This document shows, in pieces, positions 23,466 to 36,391 of a stretch of DNA of 64,000 bases. The stretch covers positions 193,577 through 257,576 of the forward strand of contig BDDD01000983.1 in NCBI GenBank assembly GCA_001972305.1, written 5' to 3'. A program made the position numbers and the translations under genes. Source of the DNA: Cephalotus follicularis (lineage: Eukaryota > Streptophyta > Magnoliopsida > Oxalidales > Cephalotaceae). Under the pieces are notes generated by a model. The model saw only the letters and a program-made list of their open reading frames with translations. It was not told the DNA's origin and ran no database searches. The first letter of the stretch is position 1; each line of letters starts with the position of its first letter.

Positions 23466-24704
23466 CTATTTGCCTATAGACTGCAAATTCTCACGGGAAT
23501 AAGACGGTGCACTGGTAGTCGGTCCCTGTGGGGGCAGTGACCGCTTTGTTTGATCCACTCCTCTAGGACGAGAACTCTGAGGACAATCTCTAGCAATATG
23601 GTCGGAACCACCACAAGCTAAGAAATGGCCTAAAAACCATCTACAATTCTCAAAAGTGTTGTTAGTCTTCTGACAATTCATACAAGGAACCAAGGCACTC
23701 TGATCACCGGTACCAGAAAATCTGGAAGGTGTACTATGACTAGGCACTGAAGATCGGCCTCCACGGTGTGCGTTCCTTGATCTACCTCTCCTCCGAAAAT
23801 GGGACTGATTCCCGCTATCCTGACTACTACCATGAGAACCAGGAGAAGGACTACTATCAGTCTTTTATGAATTAGCACCGCCACTGTCACTACCACTCTG
23901 CCAAGTAGAAGGAGTAGGCCGTGCGGGCTCTATCGCTCATCTGCCTAGCCTCTACTACAATATCCTCAAGCTGCATAGCTCGGGAAGAAATATCTTATAT
24001 GGAGGCCAATCCCAAGGGAGTCACATGCCTCCTTAAATCCAATCTCAGTCCCCTAAGGAACTTCTTAGCTCTACGCTCTTGTCCTTCCACTAACTATGGG
24101 GCAGATCGGGCTAACTGCATGAATCTTGCCTCATACTCAGCAACTATCATACTTACCTTAACCAAATTGACAAATTCAATCTCTCTTCTGTCTATCTCTA
24201 CCTGAGGGTAGTACCTTGCATTGAATTCTCTTTTGAAGGCATCCCAAGAGCGGGCTATACCATTCTCGTCCAATCTATGTTTACCATAGCCCACCAGTGC
24301 TCGGCTTCCCATTGGAGCATATACACTCCCAATACCAATTTTTGTTCATCATCACATCCCATTGCTTCAAATATATTTTCTAATTGAGCTAGCCAAGCCT
24401 CAGCAAGGGTAGGATCAGGGAGTCCCATGAATGTTGGGGGCTGCAACTTTAGGAAATGGCCCAACATGTCTTCCCTCCTTGGTCTATGCTCCGCTCGAGC
24501 ATGTTGGCATCCCATCAGAGTATGCTTCTGTGCCAAAGTGGCAAACAACTGTCTCCAAACCTCAGGGTCAGCCCTGGTTGGTGGATCATCAGGATTATAC
24601 TCTGGAAAAACATTACTAGGTGTCGATTCATTATCAACAGGAACAGGGGCAAGAGTAGGAGCATTCCTTCCACCTCGACAGCCACGCCTTCCCCTATTGT
24701 TCAT
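23466..24704 (-). pseudogene. Gypsy element H: gag with zinc knuckle
   Basis: It starts with ATG at 24704 (MNNRGRRGCRGGRNAP), the basic start usual for this gag type. The retrotransposon gag domain follows (PPTFMGLPDPTLAEAWLAQLENIFEAMGC; then WDAFKREFNARYYPQ after a shift near 24300). A degenerate CCHC knuckle (CGGSDHIARDC, about 23600) lies near the end. At least three frameshifts are needed to read it through. Confidence 0.85.
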
Positions 24705-24888
24705 TGCTATAAGAAGACAACAATGGGATGATCATATGCAATCTCTTTCAATTCCAATATCAGTCTCTATTCCAATAACAATAGCATGAATAAGTAAGAA
24801 CATATATCATGCAAATCCATTCAGTCAATCTTAATCAACGCATTAATATACTTTGCTAGAAGGCTGACCAATGTCTCTGATACCATTC
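24705..24888 (-). other. Element H leader and PBS
   Basis: Between the gag start and the LTR lies a minus-strand PBS, TGGTATCAGAG (24885-24875), complementary to initiator Met tRNA, three bases inside the LTR end. No coding sequence is seen. Confidence 0.8.
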
Positions 24889-25797
24889 TGTAACACCCCG
24901 CGCCCAGAGGACGGACATGTGGCATTACTCTCAATCCAATACACAAAACAATGGTCAGGACTAGCAATATAGAAATGAGGAAAAACTAAAAACTTTACAA
25001 TACATGCCATTGTGCGGAAGATACAATACAATTCTCTTGCAAACCATCACTATAATCCATGCATGCGATACAATACATTACAAGTCATTTTCAATACAAT
25101 ACATTTATCCATGCTTTCGATACAATTTACAATACTAAAATGGTCATGCAGTCGGAAGAATCTTCAGCTCTTCAGTCCGCTGCTGCTTGCTGGCCTACCT
25201 GTGTCACACAAGAATGCACACACAGCCCCACCCCGTTGAATGGGGTTAGCCACAAGGCTGAGCAGAACCCCCGTGCAACATGTACGCATGTACAATGTGC
25301 AATATCCATGACAGTCTATACAATATCAATGTGTTGTGTACAATATCATTGCATGATATGGTAAATGCATGAATACAATTGGCGATCTAACTATCCGTAT
25401 GACACTGGACCATAATAGGGCATATGGATTGGATTTATAACAATAAATCAATGGAAGACACTCAGTGGTGGTATATAAAATACCCAATCAATCAATCGTA
25501 TCCTATAGAGCATGCGACCTCGGTCAATACAGTGTCAATCAGTAACAGTGATCAATCCCACGGAAGGTAGTCCATCAAAAAGGGCAGGAGATCTATCTAC
25601 TAGTCATCGACTAATCACGTCTTTGACTCATAGATCTTCAAGCCTATGGCTGGGTCAATACAGTATCGATGAGCTACAACCATGGGGGAGCTACTATACC
25701 GTCAGGGAGCTACGGCCCTCCGGGAGCATCAATCATCAATCAATAACAGTAATGCTCATCAACAGGTCAATACAATAAATGACATGATCGAGGAAAT

Positions 25798-27085
25798 TGT
25801 AACGTCCAGGATTTTCATTTACGTGTAATATTGCTTTTTCTAATTTAATTTTACACCTTATGTTAATGAGAATCGTGTTTTCCCTCTTTTGTGTATTGAA
25901 ATGTTGCAAGAAAGTGTGTTATGGTGTATTTTGTGCAGGGGTAGCCGACTGCCAAGTGAGAGCAGCCGACTGTCTAGATAGACAGCCGACTGCCTGGTTG
26001 TGTAGCCGACTGCCTGGGACTGGCAGCCGACTACTTTGAGGGGGGGGCAGCCGACTGCCAGTGGGAGGCAGCCGACTGTTGGGGGTGTGTTTTGCCCGTG
26101 AACATATGTATGCATCGTGTATTGTGATGTTTTGCTTCGTGAAGCTTTATAAACTGTTTTGGGTATTGTGATTACTGAGTTTGAACTATTATAACACATT
26201 TCTGGAAGTGCATTGTAGTTTAATGAAAAATCATTACTGTTTTGACCATCGAGATGATTGTGATTGTGATTGAGCTTGACTGTGATTGCTGTCTGTGATT
26301 TTGATTGTGGCCGTACTAGTTGCGTGGTGGAGATGCCAGCGATGACTAGTGGTCTGGTCGACTCAGGAGCCAGGAGTTGGCTGGGTGACTTACTGTATTG
26401 TGACCTGCTTCGTGCCGTCCGGAGTCGGGGCCAGGAGTTGGCGACGCTCTTCGTACCCACAGTGTACCATGAATCGAGTATTGTGTAGTCCTTTGGACTT
26501 GTTTGAGACCGTGCATCATGATATTGTGACATCGTGATACTGTGATATCGTGACATCGTGTTTGGCATATGCATATCTATATTTATACATATGCATCGAG
26601 ATATAGTATGTACTGCATCATGCTGCTTTCATACTTCGGTTTTATTGTTATTGTGTTGTTTTTATGACTTTGGCCGAGTGAGGACAAAGGCTAACCCCCT
26701 ACTGTTGCAGATTGATGCTGCGTTTTGGATATCGCTGGGCATGGCCGTATCGGACTGTGATGCGACGGTGTTTTATGCTTTAAGTGCTTTGTTAAGCAGT
26801 GTAGCGAACATGTTGTACTTTGGTTTATGTACTAATGTTTTGCTATTGTTATTGTATAAACTTTGGATCATGCTCCGCTTGTGGGCTTTTTAACTATGTT
26901 TTACCGTGGATGTTGTGGGAATCATGCGGTATGGGACGCATGGTTCCGGCCGTTTCAGCTTATATTATAAATGCTTCCGCAAGATGATGTCTGTTTAAAA
27001 GTTTTAAATTTTATCGTTCACTGTATAAGCTGGATATCTGTTAAATTGCCATGTTGTATGTTATTAATGCAAGCGGGGTGTGACA
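25798..27085 (+). repeat. Solo LTR 'L' (1288 bp) in the LTR of H
   Basis: TGTAACGTCC...GGGGTGTGACA flanked on both sides by GAAAT (25793-25797 and 27086-27090); the H LTR resumes exactly after it. No internal region, so it is a solo LTR left by unequal recombination. A GCCGAC tract lies at 25940-26085. Its 3' part shares the words GTGAGGACAAAGGCTAACC and TGCTTCCGCAAGAT with the G-type fragments at 28642 and 33016. Confidence 0.9.
25940..26085 (+). repeat. GCCGAC motif tract in solo LTR L
   Basis: Seven copies of (T/C)AGCCGACTG(C/T) or AGCCGACTA in about 145 bp, 18-30 bp apart. Every core is GCCGAC. The 140-290 bp offset from the LTR start matches the first tract of the LTRs of B and at 60034. 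Confidence 0.88.
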
Positions 27086-27534
27086 GAAATAGGTGGACAA
27101 GGTCAACAGCCTAAGATGCCGATGCGGGTCATAAGGTCGCTCTATAGGATCAATAAAATACAATCAATCTGTCAGTACAATGCCAGTAAGTGGTGATGTC
27201 TAATGGAGAAATGGGAATATGCGTCCAATGTTCTGAACTTAGACTCACAACGCTTATGACTCAATCAATCACCAGTCAATTAATAGCCAATAGACAGTGA
27301 TAATCAAATAACGAGATAGGAAAGAACATCTATCCAGTCATAGAAAGTCAGGGTCATCGCCTATGGCTCAAGATATCATTTTATCAATTTATCAATTCAG
27401 TCTTTGAAAACCATGGAAAGCTATGGTACAAACTCTTAAATACCTCAAATGAGGCTCCGGTCAAGCAGCAATGTAGAAAGAAGTTGAAAACTAGCTTTGA
27501 AACATCAATTCTCCAAAACATGGCATTAGGCATC

Positions 27535-27925
27535 AACGCTATGAATGTACGCGTTGACGCTTAACATTCACTTTCAATAATAGGCTGATGAGCGTCAACG
27601 CCCTTGGCCGAAGGCGTCAACGTGCATCGCGTTTTTAAAAACTAGTAGGTTTAGGCGTTGATGTAGGCGTCGACGCGCATCACCTTCTATATACAAGTGG
27701 GTTTAGGTGTTGACGTCCTTGAGTCAAGGCGTCGATGTGTACACCAAAAACGTCGACACTGAGATGGCTGATATGATTTACGTTGACATTTTTCCTGGGA
27801 AAAAGAGATCCCAAGTCATAGGCGTCAACGCCAAAGATACGTGGCGTTGACGCTAACATCAAATAAAACTCCATTAAAACAGTTCAAAGGCTCAAGGCGT
27901 TGACACCAATGGGCTAGGCATCAAC
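27535..27925. repeat. CpG-decayed RYCGAC tract in the LTR of H
   Basis: About 14 units reading GCGTCAACG, GCGTTGACG, GCGTCGACG or GCGTTGATG. The variants differ from CGTCGACG mainly by C-to-T or G-to-A at CpG positions. Confidence 0.82.
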
Positions 27926-28641
27926 GTCTGTGCTGGGAAAAACCAGTTTTCAGCAAAAAAAAGTAGTTGATCTCAGGTCAAAAACTAGTTTAAAGCAATT
28001 CTTTGAAAACCAAGGGTTAAAAACACTTCCTTAAGGTTAGTAAAACTGGTTACAACCTTCAATTCACATTTTCAATCTTTCTAGATCAGTTAGGTCAAGG
28101 ATTTAATTAAAAACCCTTATTCCATAATTCAATACAATACAATCATTCAATCATTCAATTAATCCATCTAGTAGTAGGCAATTCAATTAAAGAAATCTTA
28201 CCTAGAAACGGAGCTTCAACAGTTGAGCTGACAATCGATTCTAGGCTGGAAAACTTGTAGAACTCGCTGCTATTTTGCTCAAACGGCAAAGCTAAACTTG
28301 CAATTGCTATGTGTTGCTGAAGTAGCCGATCTGGGAGCTGCTAGGGAGAAGGATGGGGGCTGCTCAGCTAGGGAGAGAAGGAGAAGGATAGAGAGAGAAG
28401 GAGAAATGGAGAGAATGAGAGAAAAAGGGCGAAATGATTGACTTATATAGCCAATCTAGCCAAATCTCTGAAACTCAGCCAAAATATTCCGACTATACAT
28501 GCATATGATCCATACGATAAACAATAGGTATAAAAATACCTCAATCCAAAACAGTACAATACAGTTCAATACAATCCAATACAGTACAATACGGTACAAT
28601 GTATGCATGAACAGTACAAAAAGGGAATTCAGGTCGTTACA

Positions 28642-28927
28642 CAAAGGCTAACCTCCTACAATTTCAGATTGATGCAGTGGGACTCACATGCACAAGCTTG
28701 GGAGGAATGAAGTTGTAATAATGTTATCTGATGGACTTGTATTTCTCCGTTGGAGTTATATAGCTGTTATTGTAACTTGGAACAATGTTTATCATTTTTT
28801 ATGGATAATTGTTAAGTATGGATTACTGTATTGAATGACATATTATATCGACATGTTTTAATCATGCTCCGTTTTGAGGGCAATTAACTGTGGTATGTTG
28901 AATTTTTGTAACACATAGTATGGGATG
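28642..28927 (+). repeat. G-type LTR fragment, continued at 32226-32381
   Basis: The 3' part of an LTR (CAAAGGCTAACC...TCATGCTCCGTTTTGAGGG) interrupted at 28927 by solo LTR J and resuming at 32226 with CGTGTTACG...TGCTTCCGCAAGATA up to its end GGGGTATGACA at 32381. The same word order is in 26684-27085 and 33016-33410. The 5' part is lost against element H. Confidence 0.75.
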
Positions 28928-29739
28928 TGTCACGCCCCGAACCGCGAGGGTAAACCCCCTCGACTCGACGCGTGAGATACCAATCCGTTCAATCCATTCA
29001 TCATTTTATTCATACTCCAATAAGTGCTATATACACATAAAACTTTAGATCAAAGTCATATTACATCAGCGAAATAGTCAATTGGAATAAAACTAACTCT
29101 TAAAATTTCCCAAAAATCGGGCATGAGGTATTCGTTTATCGGACTTAACCCCCTGTAAAAAAAACACAATTTATATATTCACACTCCTGAAGGAGGAATC
29201 AAAAATTATATACATTCCAATACCTCAAATGATGGGCATGTCCCTGTTTAAAACATCAACACATATATCATAAGTACTACCACATGTCGGCAGGTCGATA
29301 GCTGAATAAAACATATCTCTATAATGTCTTTTGAGTGTCTCTTATACATATCAAGATATATAAACCCATACAGTTCATTTACAACTCTAGGCCCTTTTTA
29401 CAACTCATATAAACAAACCCATATCCATTACCATAAGTAAGATCATATACAATAGGGCAAATCAAAACATGTTACAGAGAACCCATCCATCTCAGCCTGT
29501 CTCATTTAATACAATTCATATAAGTAAATCCATAACATAATCATAACGAAACCATATACACTAACAACACAATCGCAACACCACTACTATCCAAGATCCA
29601 TCTTAAATATCCATCCATCTGGATCCATTTCACTGTGATCCAACACCTGGGCCTGACCCATTCCATTACAATGAAATGAAATGGGTCAGCGACACATGAT
29701 CGTGTAGGGTATACTATATGCTATGTGTGCAACAGTTAT

Positions 29740-29930
29740 AACAGTTTGCAATGTATGCATCAATACAGTAACGTGACAGTGTAACAGTATGCCATATAAC
29801 GGTACAGTGGCAGTACAGTAACAGTATAGTGATAGTGACAGTAGCAGTACAGTGCACAGTGAACAGTAACAGTGTACAGTGACAGTGGCAGTAACAGTGA
29901 CAGTGCAATATGTCAGTGTACAGTTGCGGA
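29740..29930. repeat. CAGTAACAGT low-complexity runs
   Basis: Irregular repeats of CAGTAACAGT and CAGTGACAGT. Shorter runs of the same words recur at 30505-30590 and 31185-31215, all within solo LTR J. Confidence 0.8.
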
Positions 29931-30167
29931 CAGCTTTGATATACCAACCGTCCCTAAGTATGGTATATCTAGCTAGTCCTAATCACATCCAAGGCCATAG
30001 ACCTGTAGACACTCCGTAAACAATCAGTAATCAAACATAGGGACAAACAATCCATAAGGTCTAGTACTTCTTTACCTCTCCGGCCCGAGATAGTACTGCT
30101 ACCGACTACCCACCCTTTTGAGGTCGTAGCCGAGTGGGGAAGAGATAACACTGATCATATCATTGCT

Positions 30168-30295
30168 AAGCCGTAAAAATGGTCATAACCCATAGTAAAA
30201 TGTTAGGCCGTAAAAATGATCCTAAACCGTATTTAATGTTATGCCATAAAAATGGTCATAACCCGTAGTATAATGTTATGTCGTAGGTCGTAACC
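30168..30295. repeat. ~37-bp tandem repeat in solo LTR J
   Basis: Three copies plus a partial fourth of a unit reading roughly GCCGTAAAAATGGTCATAACC then GTAGTATAATGTTA. Confidence 0.75.
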
Positions 30296-30887
30296 CTTAG
30301 GCGCCAGTAACCTCCAGTGATGATGTGATCTAACACCCACAATCCTCACAGCGGAAACGAAGATTATGGACAAACAATAGCAAACCCTCAATAATAACCG
30401 TACCGTACCCATAGTCCGTAACCGTATTACCGTAAAATGATAGGGACCTAATAAAAAGGATCACATAGGATCCACATCCGTCAAAATAGTTATAAAACAA
30501 TTTTTTTCAGTACAGTTTCAGTAACAGTTTAGTAACAGTAACATTTTCAGTAACAGTAATAGTTTCAGTAACAGTAGCAGTTTGTTGGTCCCTATTGAGT
30601 TTGTAAAACAATGGAGAGGAAGTCCAATGAGATCATCCGCGTGCAGAGGTCCCAAAGGAGCTATCCTAACCATTCTTGAAAATCGTTTGTATAAAACTCT
30701 TTTGTTGCACTTTCTTCAAGAATCACTTAGAAAACTTGAGTCAAAGCTTTAACAGTGTTAAAAGATGATTCACATAAGATACAAGACCTTAGGGAGGCTT
30801 CCTACGGAATCAATTTAAAAAAAAAATAGTTTGAATTCGAAAACAGTGAGAAACAGTGCCATTTTGCAAAACAAGGCACTAAGCGTC

Positions 30888-31045
30888 GACTAATTTAGTT
30901 TAAAAACGTAAAGTGTCAACTATTCCGTTTAACACACGAAAGAGTCGACGGTCTTAGAAAACGTAAGTATAAAACATCGACTACTCAGTTTAAAGGCATG
31001 AAAGCGTCGACGGGTCAGTTTTGAAAGCAGTAAAGTGTCGATGGA
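30888..31045. repeat. RYCGAC motif tract in solo LTR J
   Basis: Six to seven units: GCGTCGACTA, GTGTCAACTA, GAGTCGACGG, ACATCGACTA, GCGTCGACGG, GTGTCGATGG. It lies about 1.2-1.35 kb from the LTR start, comparable to the second tract of the LTRs of B and at 60034. Confidence 0.8.
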
Positions 31046-32164
31046 TTCATTCGAAATGTCAGTTCACAAAGCAGTTCGCAAATCAATGGAACTATGTCCA
31101 AAATCCATGAAATCCGTTTCAATTTCAGTAAAAACAGTTTATAGATCCACACCCAGTTCCCAGTCGGTGCGATAACCAGTAAACAGTAGCAGTTTCAGTA
31201 ACAGTATAACAATAGTCAATCAACACGCAATAACAGTAACACAGTAACAATTCACACAATTCATCGAAATGCATGAATACAGTGCAAATAGTATAACCTA
31301 CCTGTTGAAGCAGTAACAAAAGTTGCGCTTGTTATTCAAGGGATTCTGTAGCAGAACCGATGAACTGTCAACTCCTCCAAGCTTGAATCAGCTATCGAAT
31401 CACCATCGCTTGGAAACCTCCTATCCTTGATCACTTCATTCACACTGCATATACAACACGTTCCCGTTACGCTCTACGCACAGGAATCAACACTGTCGTC
31501 ACCGAAGCTCCGGCCAGATTCTGGCCAACTCACCCAGCTCCGGCGACACCCATAAACAGACTCCAAATTGGCTGATCAATTCATATCTACCAAGTAACCG
31601 TCGTGACTCGCCATGAAACGTGCTGTCACGACCGGCAGTGAGTTCAACTCACTGAGTCAACTCGCCAGACTTCAACAGTTTCGGTCAACACTCAAAAACG
31701 CCATAACCGACCTTAAAATCCTTCAATCAGTCCATTGCCGAGCAAGACTTGCCGTGACTCGGCGCTAAACGTGCGGTCATAGGCAGCAGCGAGTTGGGTT
31801 CGCTGAGTCAACTCGGCAACCCAAATCTGGCCGATTTCGACCGAATGGCGCCTAAACAGTGGTCAAAACGGGTAGAGATAGCCTTCTAGAGGAAGACTTG
31901 CTCCATCCATGACGCTAACGGCGGCGAAAATGCACGACCAATGTGCACAGAGGCTTGGCATCGGGGAAGAAGGAAAGAGAAAAGGAAGAAGAGAAAGAGG
32001 AACTTACCATGGGTGAGGTTGCACCGCTCACTTTCTCGGTCCGGCGCCTTCACCGTCATCTTCTCCGGTGTCTCTCTCCCCCTCTGGTTCCCTCTCTGCC
32101 ATGCTCCCTCTCTCACACTCTCTCCCTCCCTCTTTCTTTCCCACAGGCGCTTTATGCGCCCGTG

Positions 32165-32212
32165 ATTTGTATGTATGTATGTATGTATGTATGTATATAT
32201 ATATATATATAT
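32165..32212. repeat. (GTAT)n(AT)n microsatellite
   Basis: Seven or more GTAT tetranucleotides followed by about ten AT dinucleotides, immediately inside the start of solo LTR J (minus orientation). Confidence 0.95.
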
Positions 32213-32381
32213 CCGGGGCATTACAGGATGCGTGTTACGTTGTTAATTCGGCTTATAAATGAATGCTTCCGCAAGATATAATCTGTTTGAAAAGTTTTTA
32301 TTTTTCTCGTAAAATTGTATAATTCGAATATTATGTTGATTGCCACCACTATTATTGTCGTTATGAAAACGGGGTATGACA

Positions 32382-33410
32382 TGTATATTTTCCAAAGGAT
32401 TGTAAAATTGTTTCAAATAATTGAAATACTGCTATACGAAAATGAGTATTTTTGAAGGATTGAATATTGTTCAAATGACTTGTTATACATTGTAAATAAA
32501 GGTAATATTTTCAAGTATTTTATAACTTATAATCTACGTGGAAATGGATTGACTGAATTGAATTGTGATGGGAATTGCACATTAGTTACTAAACACAGAC
32601 TGTAAGTAACTAGGAATTTCACATGTGTTGGCTACTAAACACGGAGTGTAAGTAACTAGGGTTTCTCATGCATTAGCTACTAAATACAAAGTGTAAGTAT
32701 CTAGGGACTCCCATATGTGTTGGTTAGTAATCACAGAGTATAATGTAATCGGGTTACTAATCACAGAGTGTAATTTAGCCGGGTGCTAATCATGGAGTGT
32801 ACACAACCCTGCATTGGATTGATGGGTCCTTAGTGACCTGAGAAATGGATTGTCTGGTTTTAGCCACTTGGCATCGTTGCGAAGCTATTTGGTACACATA
32901 CATATACATATGTAATGTGACATAATATGTATTGCATCATGAATGCATTCATTCCATGTCATTCATTATCATTAACCCCAAAATATATTTATAATTTCTC
33001 TGCTTAGCCGAGTGAGGACAAAGGTTAACCCTTACAATTTCAGATTGATACAGTGGGATTGATACAGCATACGTTGGAGGATTGAAGAAAGGACTAAGCT
33101 GTTCTTTTATGTAATGTTAAATTGGATAATGTATTAAGAGATATTCAAATTGGATTTATGTATTGTTGGATTTGATGTATTTGACTAAATATTGTTCATG
33201 CTCCGTTTGAGGGCAATTGACGATGATGATATTTTACTATTGTAACATGTAGTATGGGGTGCATGTTACGTGTTAATTCAGCTTATGTTAAATGCTTCCG
33301 CAAATTGTTTATGTGATTGGAAAGTTTTAATTTTCCCCGATTATTGTTAAGCTGAATATTATATGTTGATTGCCATGACCAAAGTGTTTTTATAAAAACA
33401 GGGTGTGACA
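32382..33410 (+). repeat. G-type LTR fragment (3' part)
   Basis: Begins with T-rich TATATTTTC words similar to 61720-61990. It continues through a tandem repeat (32590-32810), the block GAGGACAAAGGTTAACCC...CAGATTGATACAGTGGG and TCATGCTCCGTTTGAGGG, and ends GGGTGTGACA at 33410. Its 5' part is missing or lies in the copy at 60034. Confidence 0.7.
32590..32810 (+). repeat. Tandem repeat with (G)CTACTAA(A/T)CACAGAGTGTAA units
   Basis: Five to six units in two sizes: about 58 bp (CTACTAAACACGGAGTGTAA then GTAACTAGGG...) and then about 30-35 bp (GTTACTAATCACAGAGTGTAA). Confidence 0.8.
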
Positions 33411-34301
33411 AAAACGCTATCCCATAATCAATTTGGTTTATTCTTCTCTTTACACTCCAATACTCCTTCAACTCCACTCAACATTCAATAATTCTCAGAA
33501 TTCAATCCAAGTTGCATTTAACATCCTATACATAATGAAAATCAGTATATATATAACTGATTAACTATAATAACAAATGAATTCAAAATCAGAAGCTTAC
33601 CAATTCAATTCAAGTTTCTAGTTCAACTTTGAAACTCCATTTCCCGCATGCAACTTATTACAGTAGATGTATTCCTCTCTTTTCAATGTTTCTAACTGTA
33701 TATTCAACTCCCTCTAACATCTGATATAAAGGATTTCGTTTCCAACAGTCTGTTTAATCCCTTAACTCATATTCTCAGCCTTTTCTCGTCTCTCTCTAAT
33801 TCCACTGAACTTACTTATTTTTCTATTTTCTTCTCAATTTGCAGGTGCAAGACACTAATCTCCTCAGTAGATAGCAGTTGGCACTTCATGCTGCTGCATT
33901 CCCTATGTCTTGCCACGTTCCTTGTTCATCCCATCCTAAGTGACTTACGCCACTGCTCTTTTTCAATCAACACGTATCAGACATCTGTATGGGTTCAAAG
34001 TGTCGACGGTATCCTCTTTGGCATCGACGGTTAAGCGCTCTCTCAAAGTGTCGATGGTTTAGCCTTTGGCGTTGATGGTTAAGTGCTAGATTTTAATTCC
34101 TTTAAGTTTCTTTCAAATAACTCTCAATTTAATTCAATTTCATCATTCATTCATCTTGATGCCATTCAATTAAGCCTTCAACTTATCCCATTAACAATTA
34201 TTAGCTTAATCAATGGACAATTAAGCACTAATTTCAATTCAATGTATCATTTATTCATTATTTATACAATATACATTAAAATTGAAATTGCGGTTATTAC
34301 A
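33411..34301 (-). repeat. LTR fragment 'K', minus orientation
   Basis: The minus strand starts TGTAATAACCGCAATTTC at 34301, a gypsy LTR-type start. A short tract of GTGTCGACGGT, GCATCGACGGT, GTGTCGATGGT and GCGTTGATGGT (33995-34085) follows 215-310 bp downstream. A TTATATCAG near 33730 is a possible TATA box. The left end meets the end of the G-type LTR without a TSD. No coding sequence. Confidence 0.55.
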
Positions 34302-36391
34302 AGTAGATGATACGTGATCTGCGTTGTTTCCTTAGACCTGAGCAGCTGGCATGCATTGTGTAGTAACCGTTTGGATTTGATATTAGCCTTCCCCAGCACT
34401 AGCCACGTGCTGGCAAAAGGGTTGTCTTTGGGTCTTATGGGAGCTGTATTGAGATGTATGGGCGAGTGCACAATATGGGATCGTCACACCGGTGTTGATG
34501 GGTGACAGGCTCTATAACATCTGTGACTGTTGTAGACTTAAAGTTTTGATCAGGCATTTGGGAGATTGGAAACTAGTGGTTTTTTTGGATGTCTCCCGAT
34601 AGTCTCAGTGCATTCATAGAATTATAGTTATCACGGTTTTACCTGGGGTGACATTAATCCAAATCCTAGGGCACGGTCGGAGCCAATCATGACGAGGGAT
34701 ACATGACACATAAACCAATGACAATGGTAAAGCACTGGCTAATCGACTAACGAATGATAGACGTGGAACTTCGGTCAACGGATTATCATACCTGGGCTAT
34801 TTTAATGGTCGGAGACTATTAGAATGGTCGTACCAAAATTTTGGGATGTTTTGAGAAATTTATCATTGTACCGGAATCAAACCGAGCTTGCGGGTCCCGC
34901 CTGATTTTGGAACAGGTTGACGTGTGGGTGGCACATGTCATTTAGTGAAAGGTTAGCATCCAAAAGAGATGTTACTTTACTAGTGAACATTTTATGGCTG
35001 AACATATGTCACTTCTTTAGAATAGTTCAAGCATCACCATAATAGAATGTTCCGTACGAATGGTTGTTTGTGTAAACTAGTAAGTGCATTTTGGAATTTA
35101 TTGGTGGAGAGAGCTTGTGGACCAAAGGAGGACGAATTGGGCTTGGGATTAACCTCCCAAAGTGGGCCAAAATTGGGCCTTAAAAATCCTTAAGAGAGGC
35201 CGGCCAAATTGCTTCACACATAGCCTAAATGTGTAGCCTACCATTGTTGACTTTTCTATGTTAAGTTTAACTCATGTAATGGAAAGGCTTGGCATGCAAG
35301 TGATGGCCGAATTTTTTCATGCATTTGGCTGGACATGTGAGGTGATTAAAATGAGAGTTTGATAATGAGTCATGAGCTAAATGATAGGCTTGAAACAAAT
35401 ATCTTTGACTAGTCTCATATAAGTTAAAAGACTTAGGATATTTGATGACTAATCTTACACACTAAGGCATTGACTCTCTCATTATTGTCTCACCCGTCTT
35501 TTTGCTCTTTATTTTCTCTCTTTCTCTTCTTATTGGCCGTGCTTCTTCATCACCAATAATGGAGGCACAAAGAGCTTGAAGCTCTTGAAGAGAAAAGAAC
35601 ACAAACAACCTCCTTTCACCATCCTTAATCACCATAGGTGGAGATTATTTGTTTAATGCACTCAATCTTTACTTTGTGTGATTAGTAGTTTTAGGGTTAA
35701 ACACTTTAGCCTTCAAGCCTTCCTATAAGTTGTTTGCCATGCCTAGTGGAGGATTATTTATGAAGATCTTGGAATCAAAGCTTTAAGGAACACACAAAAT
35801 AGTGGAGGAGCAAAGAATTAGGTAATGGCATCTTTTTCCTCTCCTTGACGCTGCTTTGTGTTGATTGCATATGTGTGTTGAAATCTCGGGTTTGATGGCT
35901 GGGATCCCCTTCATGCCATAAATGGTACCATAGAAAACCCTAAGGATTTGGCTAGGTTAGGTTTCGACATTGGAGGTGTTGGTGCTAGGGTTTTTGTGTG
36001 TAACCCTAGTCCAATTCATTGAGTGCCAATGTTAGGGTTAGTGAAATCCTTACCTCCAACCTGCCCCCTTATTACTTCAAAATTCAGTAGGTTCATTTGA
36101 AAGCTACATTAGAGATCCTTGGCATAATTGGAACAATTTTGGACATAGGATTTAGGAAGTCTCATTGCTTGGAGACTTAGTTAATCACTAAAATTTTAAA
36201 ATGCAGCCCTAAACCCTAATGTGCCAAAGTTGGTTCAATGCCTCTAAAGCCTTTCCAAAAATAACATATATCAAAGTGTTGATCAATCTATTTCTTGGCA
36301 ATACATTTTGTTAGTAGTAAATTCATTTCGTTTTAGAGTTTGCTAGTTTGGGTTAGATTAAGTGTTAATCTAGCCACTTTTTGATGAAACC
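34302..36391 (+). repeat. Old copia D-family LTR, inverted part
   Basis: Diverged from, but collinear with, the reverse complement of the D LTR (36690 to about 38605): shared stretches include TCCTTAGACCTGAGCAGC...GGCATGCATTGTG, CCCAGCACTAGCCACGTGCTGGCAAAAGG, GTCGTACCA...GGGATGTT and GTGGCACATGTCATTTAGT. It reads in plus orientation, while the adjoining piece 36392-36684 reads minus. Confidence 0.75.

Larger units (their letters stand above)
24889..28641 (-). repeat. Element H 5' LTR, interrupted by solo LTR L
   Basis: The minus strand starts TGTAACGACCTG (28641) and ends GGGGTGTTACA (24889). The LTR runs 28641-27091 and then 25797-24889, about 2.46 kb without the insertion. A minus-strand TATATAAG near 28445-28452 could be its TATA box. 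The right flank CAAAG (28642-28646) fits a TSD in a G-type LTR, but the left side of H is lost. It holds a decayed RYCGAC tract (27535-27925). Confidence 0.82.
28928..32225 (-). repeat. Solo LTR 'J' (3298 bp), minus orientation
   Basis: The minus strand starts TGTAATGCCCCGG and ends GGGCGTGACA. GGATG flanks both sides (28923-28927 and 32226-32230) and the host LTR reads on across it. No coding region is seen. It contains an (ATAC/AT)n microsatellite near its start (32165-32212), CAGTAACAGT-rich runs, a ~37-bp tandem repeat (30168-30295) and an RYCGAC tract (30888-31045). Part of it (29100-29340) is the reverse complement of sequence inside element A. Confidence 0.88.

Noticed and set aside
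29740..29930. Possible CRISPR-like or minisatellite array
   Set aside because: Irregular CAGTAACAGT low-complexity sequence without fixed repeat and spacer lengths, in a plant LTR.
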